Both the position numbers and the translations under genes were made by a program. Below are positions 39,945 to 44,530 of a DNA stretch of 44,530 bases, piece after piece. The notes under the pieces were generated by a model, which was not told where the DNA came from, did no database searches, and worked only from the letters and a program-made list of their open reading frames with translations. The stretch's first letter is position 1; every line of letters starts with the position of its first letter. This DNA comes from an uncultured Eubacteriales bacterium (GTDB taxonomy: Bacteria; Bacillota; Clostridia; Oscillospirales; CAG-272), in NCBI GenBank assembly GCA_905210485.1, contig CAJLXA010000009.1, positions 1 to 44,530 on the forward strand. Reading direction: 5' to 3'.

Positions 39945-42572
39945 ATGAAGAAGAAAAAAATCGGAACGGCGAAAAAAAGGCATACATTGCTGCGTACGCT
40001 GTCGGTTCTTTTCGGAGCGGCGCTTTTGTTATCGGTATTGGCGGCGGGCGGCGTTCTGATATATGCCGCGCACGGGATTGATTATGCGGCCGATGAAGCG
40101 CTGTTTGAAAGTGCGCGCGGCAACCGTACAACACGTTTGTTTTACAACGGAAAATCCGGAGAAACGGCGACCGACGCGCCGGTTGCCGTGGAAGGTTACA
40201 ACGCCGTGGAATGGAGGGCGGCCCGCGTGTCGCTTGCGGACAGCGGCCTTTTTGTTCCGTATGAAAAGATACCGTCCGCGCTCCCCGATGCCATTGTGGC
40301 CATCGAAGATCACCGTTTTTATGAGCACGAGGGAGTGGATATCCTTCGCACGGGAAAGGCGGCGCTGAACTATGTGTTCGGTTTTGACAGCCGGTTCGGC
40401 GGTTCTACCGTTACCCAGCAATTGGTGAAGAATCTGAGCGGGGAAGACGAACAGAGCGTCATGCGAAAGATACGGGAGATGCTCCGTGCGTATCATATTG
40501 AAAAAACGTATTCCAAAAAAGAAATTCTTGAACTCTATCTCAATATCATACCGCTTTCCGACGGATGCGTCGGCGTCGGCAGTGCCGCGGAACATTATTT
40601 CGGAAAGAAAACGGAAGATCTGACGCTTGCGGAGTGTGCGAGCCTTGCGGCCATCACCAATTCGCCCACTTATTATAACCCGATCCGGAACAATGAAAAC
40701 AACCGCCGCCGCCGCGATGTGATTTTGCGGGAAATGGCGCGTTACGGGTATATTGACGACGAAACCGCCGCTCTTGCCGAAAATCTGCCGGTGCGCGTGT
40801 CAGAACAGGCGGTAAGCGGCGAGAAAGTGCGGTCGTGGTACGCGGAAACCGTTCTGTCGGATGTTGTGCGCGATCTTGCCGTACAGAAAAAAATGAGCAG
40901 AGAAGCTGCCGCCAATCTCGTATACGGCGGCGGACTTACCATTTACACGCTGATGGATACTGATGTGCAGACGGTGATCGAACGTTACTTCCGTAATCTT
41001 GCGCATTTTGACAATGCGGCGGATATGGATTATGCGATCACGGTTGTGGATCCGCGGAATGGCGCGCTTCTCGGCATTGTGGGAAATAAGGGCGAAAAAA
41101 CGGCAAACCGCGTTCTGAATTACGCCGCGGACGCTTTGTTGCCACCCGGTTCCGCTCTGAAACCGCTGTCGGTTTATGCGCCTGCGTTGGAAGAGGGACT
41201 TATCACATGGAGCAGTGTTTTTGACGATACGCCCGCGCAGTTTACAAAGACCGCGGACGGCTATCGCATGTGGCCGCGTAATGCAAGCCGCATTTACAGC
41301 GGGCTTACTACCGCGGCGGACGCATTGGCTTTTTCCAAAAATACGGTTGCCGTGAAAATTCTTGATAAGGTCGGTCTGAGCAGGTCGTACCGTTATCTTA
41401 CGGAGAATTTCGGTCTATACGGTCTTGTAGAAAAAGAAAATGACGAAAACGGCAATTTTTATACCGATCTTGCTGAAGCACCTTTGGCTCTCGGTCAGTT
41501 GACGCACGGTGTGACGCTCCGGGAACTGACGGCGGCATACGCCGCTTTTGCCGATGGCGGCAGGCGCCATACGTCGCGCTCCTATCTCCTTGTGCTGGAC
41601 AGTCACGGGCGGGTACTTTTGAAAAACGAAGACACGGTATACCGTGCCGTATCCGAAGAAACGGCCGCCATCATGACGAAAATGCTGTGCGGTGTTACCG
41701 AGACAGGAACGGCACGCACGCTGACGCTTACAAAGCGGATAGAAGTTGCGGGGAAAACGGGAACGGCGGGGACAGGAGAACAGCGGTGGTTTATCGGATA
41801 TACGCCGTATCTTTGCATCGGTGTGTACGGCGGCAGTCATGACGGAAGAACAGCGACGGCAGGTAATTTCACCGGGCATCTTAAAGTTTGGGACGGGGTA
41901 GCAACCGCTTTGCATGCACCGTATTTTGTCCGCAACAGAACACCGATACACTTCCGTATGCCGGATACGGTGGTGACAGCGGGGTATTGCCGTGATTCCG
42001 GCGAGTGCATGGGGGAAAACTGCCGTTACGATCCGCGCGGAGAACGGGAAAGCGTCGGCTATTTTGTACGCGGGACCGAACCGCATACAAGCTGTCATCG
42101 ACATATATGCGTATTGTATGATGAGGACGGAGGCGGCGTCGTGCAACAGAAATGCTTCACGCTTCTGAATCCCGGCCATCTGAAAAAAACGGCGCTGTTA
42201 TTGGTTCCCGAACGCGACTTTCCGACAGAGGTGCGTATTCTGGATGCGGAGTATGTTTACCGGGAGGGACGGATCACCGAAGCGGCCGATCCGAAATTGC
42301 CGTATTTCTATGCGGACGTCAAACCGGGGCATTACGTCGGATTGCCTTACACGGAGACGCCGTATAATCGCCCGTGTCCCTTGCATGGGAAAAAGGAAGA
42401 CGACATGGAGCGAAAAGAGGAAGATCGGGAAAATGAAACAGGCGGAGAAAATGAAGAAAAACGACTTCCTTTTCCGTTTTTCGGACGGTTTGATTTATGG
42501 GGAAAAAAGAATATTTCCGATGCAACAGATGCTCCGGAAACAAACATCGAAACAGAAGAGACGGAACCGTGA
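39945..42572 (+). CDS. Class A penicillin-binding protein (transglycosylase/transpeptidase), PBP1A-like
   Basis: Bifunctional cell wall synthase of 875 residues: a basic N-terminus, one membrane anchor (about 18-41), a GT51 glycosyltransferase domain with AIEDHRFYEHEGVD (Glu121) and GGSTVTQQLVKN, and a transpeptidase domain with Ser403-x2-Lys406 (PGSALKP), SKN at 464-466 and KTG at 604-606. After the active domain comes a cysteine-containing extension (Cys682, 688, 693, 717, 722, 737) and an acidic tail of about 70 residues. No Shine-Dalgarno sequence precedes the ATG, only TTTTATATTATT; earlier in-frame codons encode nothing like a PBP. The stop codon lies in the loop of the terminator at 42556-42590. 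Confidence 0.93.
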   Translation: MKKKKIGTAKKRHTLLRTLSVLFGAALLLSVLAAGGVLIYAAHGIDYAADEALFESARGNRTTRLFYNGKSGETATDAPVAVEGYNAVEWRAARVSLADSGLFVPYEKIPSALPDAIVAIEDHRFYEHEGVDILRTGKAALNYVFGFDSRFGGSTVTQQLVKNLSGEDEQSVMRKIREMLRAYHIEKTYSKKEILELYLNIIPLSDGCVGVGSAAEHYFGKKTEDLTLAECASLAAITNSPTYYNPIRNNENNRRRRDVILREMARYGYIDDETAALAENLPVRVSEQAVSGEKVRSWYAETVLSDVVRDLAVQKKMSREAAANLVYGGGLTIYTLMDTDVQTVIERYFRNLAHFDNAADMDYAITVVDPRNGALLGIVGNKGEKTANRVLNYAADALLPPGSALKPLSVYAPALEEGLITWSSVFDDTPAQFTKTADGYRMWPRNASRIYSGLTTAADALAFSKNTVAVKILDKVGLSRSYRYLTENFGLYGLVEKENDENGNFYTDLAEAPLALGQLTHGVTLRELTAAYAAFADGGRRHTSRSYLLVLDSHGRVLLKNEDTVYRAVSEETAAIMTKMLCGVTETGTARTLTLTKRIEVAGKTGTAGTGEQRWFIGYTPYLCIGVYGGSHDGRTATAGNFTGHLKVWDGVATALHAPYFVRNRTPIHFRMPDTVVTAGYCRDSGECMGENCRYDPRGERESVGYFVRGTEPHTSCHRHICVLYDEDGGGVVQQKCFTLLNPGHLKKTALLLVPERDFPTEVRILDAEYVYREGRITEAADPKLPYFYADVKPGHYVGLPYTETPYNRPCPLHGKKEDDMERKEEDRENETGGENEEKRLPFPFFGRFDLWGKKNISDATDAPETNIETEETEP

Positions 42573-42590
42573 TTCCGTCTCTTTTTCTTT
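42556..42590. terminator. Terminator between the PBP gene and dapL
   Basis: An 11-bp stem (42556-42566 with 42573-42583, 6-base loop holding the PBP stop codon), followed by TTTCTTT. Placed between converging genes. Confidence 0.85.
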
Positions 42591-42612
42591 GTTATGCAAA
42601 CTGTGATTTACA

Positions 42613-43803
42613 TTATAGCAGGTTTTTCATACGTTCCACCGCCAGAAGCACGTCGTCTCTCTGCGCGAAAGCGGAGAAACGAACGTAACCTTCGCCGGCC
42701 TCGCCGAAGCCGATGCCCGGCGTGGTAACGATACCGCCGTCGTTCAGAAGAAGATCGAAAAACGCGCGGGAATCCATGCCCTCCGGGCAGGCGACGAACA
42801 GATAGGGCGATACGTCTCCGCCCGTAAAGAAAAAGTTCTTTTCCTTAAAAAATGCGGCGAGAAGCGCGGCGTTTTCACGATAATACAAAAGATTGTTTTC
42901 ACATTCGCGCCGACCTTTTTCGGAAAGCGCGGCTTCCGCGCCGCGTTGCGTGATATAGGACACGCCGTTGGAACGGATAGCCTTGCGGCGCATATGCAAA
43001 GCGGCGACCGAATGGCCGTCTGCGGTGCGGAGAGCCGAGGGGATAACGGCGTATCCGCAACGGATGCCCGTAAATCCGGCGCTTTTGGAAAAACTGCCGT
43101 ATTCCACGGCCACATGCCGCGCATCGCAGACGGCGTAAACGGAGCGGACGGCGGTTGGCGGCATAAATGCACGGTAAGCGACGTCGAAGAGTATCAGCGA
43201 TCCGCTGTTTTCGGCATAGCGGATCCATGCGCGGAGCCCTTTTTCTGTATAGGCTGTTCCGGTGGGATTGCCCGGGGAACAGAGAAGAATCAGGTGCGGC
43301 GTTTCCGGACAGGCGTCGGGAAGCGGCAGGAAGCCGTTTTCCCGTGTTCCCGCAACATATACGATATTGCGCCCGGACAGCAGGGCGAGATCGCGGTATA
43401 CGGGATAGGCGGGCGTTACCGCTAAGATCGGCGTGTCTCCGAACAAGGCGCAGAGATCGCCGATGTCGCTTTTTGCGCCGTCTGAAATGAAAACCTCGTT
43501 TTCGTCAACGGCAATGCCCTCGTCGTTGTATCGCGCGGCGATGGCCCGGCGCAGGAAATCGTATCCGTTTCCAGGGGGATAGCCGCGGAAACCGGACGGT
43601 GTACCCATTTCACGTGCCGCTTTGGCCATGGCCTTTACGACAGTGGGGGGAAGCGGCAGGGTAACGTCGCCGATGCCGAGGCGGAGAAGTTTTTTGTCGC
43701 TGTGCGTTTCGGTATAGGTGGCGGCACGCGCTTCTATTTCTGTAAAAAGATATTGCGTTGCGAGACGTCCGAAATTTTCGTTAATCCTGACTTTCGGATG
43801 CAT
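42613..43803 (-). CDS. dapL: LL-diaminopimelate aminotransferase
   Basis: PLP enzyme that converts tetrahydrodipicolinate directly to LL-diaminopimelate, the short route to lysine and peptidoglycan precursors. The 396-residue protein begins MHPKVRINENFGRLATQYLF, typical of DapL, with the PLP-lysine segment YGSFSKSAGFTGIRCGY, substrate-site GIGDVTLPLPP and SPGNPTGT. In-frame ATGs at 43812 and 43842 would add residues that do not belong. The start overlaps the end of dapF by 23 bases and shows no clear ribosome site, implying coupling. The product is the substrate of DapF next door. Confidence 0.93.
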   Translation of the reverse strand: MHPKVRINENFGRLATQYLFTEIEARAATYTETHSDKKLLRLGIGDVTLPLPPTVVKAMAKAAREMGTPSGFRGYPPGNGYDFLRRAIAARYNDEGIAVDENEVFISDGAKSDIGDLCALFGDTPILAVTPAYPVYRDLALLSGRNIVYVAGTRENGFLPLPDACPETPHLILLCSPGNPTGTAYTEKGLRAWIRYAENSGSLILFDVAYRAFMPPTAVRSVYAVCDARHVAVEYGSFSKSAGFTGIRCGYAVIPSALRTADGHSVAALHMRRKAIRSNGVSYITQRGAEAALSEKGRRECENNLLYYRENAALLAAFFKEKNFFFTGGDVSPYLFVACPEGMDSRAFFDLLLNDGGIVTTPGIGFGEAGEGYVRFSAFAQRDDVLLAVERMKNLL

Positions 43804-44530
43804 CACAGACATTATCGTATTCGTAAACTCCGTTATATACAAAATCAGCGTTGCCCGTCACCGCGACGGTAAAGTCGCGATGGCAGACGGTCATGAGATC
43901 ACCGCCGCGCATTTCCACGCATACGGTTTTGTCAAAATCGGCAAATCCGCCCGTGACGGCGGCGATCGTGGCAGCGGCGGCACCGCTTCCGCAGGCGAAC
44001 GTTTCGCCGCTTCCGCGTTCGTAAACACGCATTTTGAGACGGTTCTTGCCGAGTATTTCCACAAATTCCGCATTGACGCCTTGCGGGAAGTCCGGTTCTT
44101 TTTGCGCGGCCGCACCGAGACGCGAAACATCGAGCGTATCCACATCGGCGGCAAAGGCCACGAGATGAGGATTTCCTACGGAGACGGGAACCGTGTAGAA
44201 CATGTCGCCGTCAAGGAAACGCGCCGCCCGTTTGTTTTCGGTATCGGCGCCGCAAAAACCGTGAAGATCGGGAACGGCACGGGAAACGGTGACGGTATAT
44301 TTTCCGTCACTTTCCGCACGCACCGTATGGATCCCGGACAATGTTTCTATTTTTATGACATCTTTTATGACGCGCAATCTCTCGCGCATGTAGCGGGCGA
44401 CGCACCGGAGCGCGTTGCCGCAGATTTCGGCTTCACTGCCGTCCGCATTGAAAATACGCATACGGGCGTCGGCAACGGCGGATGTACAGATAAACACAAC
44501 GCCGTCTGCACCTACCGAAAAGCGGCGGGG
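43781..44530 (-). CDS. dapF: Diaminopimelate epimerase, 5' end beyond window
   Basis: Interconverts LL- and meso-diaminopimelate. The frame is open through the right edge, where PRRFSVGADGVVFI is read (normally RRFGIGADG), so the first 40 or so residues are missing; a GTG at 44497 is an internal codon, not the start. Both catalytic cysteines are visible: NADGSEAEICGNALRC and FACGSGAAAA. The segment VGNPHLVAF and YERGSGET are typical. It is upstream of dapL in the same leftward operon. Confidence 0.95.
   Translation of the reverse strand, partial: PRRFSVGADGVVFICTSAVADARMRIFNADGSEAEICGNALRCVARYMRERLRVIKDVIKIETLSGIHTVRAESDGKYTVTVSRAVPDLHGFCGADTENKRAARFLDGDMFYTVPVSVGNPHLVAFAADVDTLDVSRLGAAAQKEPDFPQGVNAEFVEILGKNRLKMRVYERGSGETFACGSGAAAATIAAVTGGFADFDKTVCVEMRGGDLMTVCHRDFTVAVTGNADFVYNGVYEYDNVCDASESQD

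Overview
The window is a chromosomal segment of an endospore-forming, low-redox-type Firmicute, most likely an uncultured gut-type member of class Clostridia. The evidence is the sporulation set (spoIIGA, sigE, spoIIR and a SleL-like cortex hydrolase), housekeeping sigma-A promoters of the TTGACA-17-TATAAT kind, strong purine-rich ribosome binding sites, a DapL-type lysine pathway, an ECF transporter module, and families typical of Clostridia (DUF951, DUF6062, YfhO). Nearly all of it is core genome. There is no insertion sequence, prophage, CRISPR array or defence island.

Layout. 1-6761 (minus strand): a leftward run headed by a promoter at about 6884-6912, reading DUF6062 protein, YhaN-like ATPase, PfkB-family kinase, alpha/beta hydrolase, miaA and a galactokinase cut by the left edge. 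7071-9256 (plus): a GT28 glycolipid glycosyltransferase and an AraC regulator. 9490-12161 (minus): M18 aminopeptidase and a LysM-GH18 SleL/YaaH-like enzyme. 12261-21782 (plus): enolase, spoIIGA-sigE, rpmE, then hflX-yigZ-dgt-dnaG-rpoD. 22043-24996 (plus): an orphan solute-binding lipoprotein and rplM-rpsI. 24997-25592 has no convincing gene but holds an 11-bp tandem repeat; tRNA-Lys follows on the minus strand. 25819-27570 (plus): spoIIR, a flavin reductase-like protein and smpB. 27615-34867 (minus): an operon of two YfhO-type membrane proteins with a DUF951 gene between them, then ruvA-ruvB. 35085-42572 (plus): ruvC, an rRNA-methyltransferase-like gene, ecfA1-ecfA2-ecfT, truA and a class A penicillin-binding protein. 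42613-44530 (minus): dapL and dapF, the latter cut by the right edge.

How the genes work together. The most coherent story is early sporulation. SpoIIR is the forespore signal, SpoIIGA the membrane protease it activates, and pro-SigE the substrate; all three lie within 12.7 kb. Their promoters look stage-appropriate: spoIIGA-sigE has a sigma-A promoter with an abnormally long 21-bp spacer and Spo0A-box-like sites, and spoIIR has a forespore (SigF-type) promoter. A second theme is envelope building: GT28 glycosyltransferase, two YfhO proteins, PBP1-type enzyme and DapF/DapL, which supplies meso-diaminopimelate. The third is replication and repair: dnaG, rpoD, dgt, ruvA, ruvB and ruvC.

I did not find a clear, previously undescribed multi-gene system. 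The best leads are a PfkB-family kinase lacking its catalytic aspartate, the duplicated CxxC/CxxH architecture of the DUF6062 protein beside a membrane-anchored YhaN, the unequal YfhO pair, the structured leader of the PBP gene that has no Shine-Dalgarno sequence, and several repeats and regulatory palindromes.
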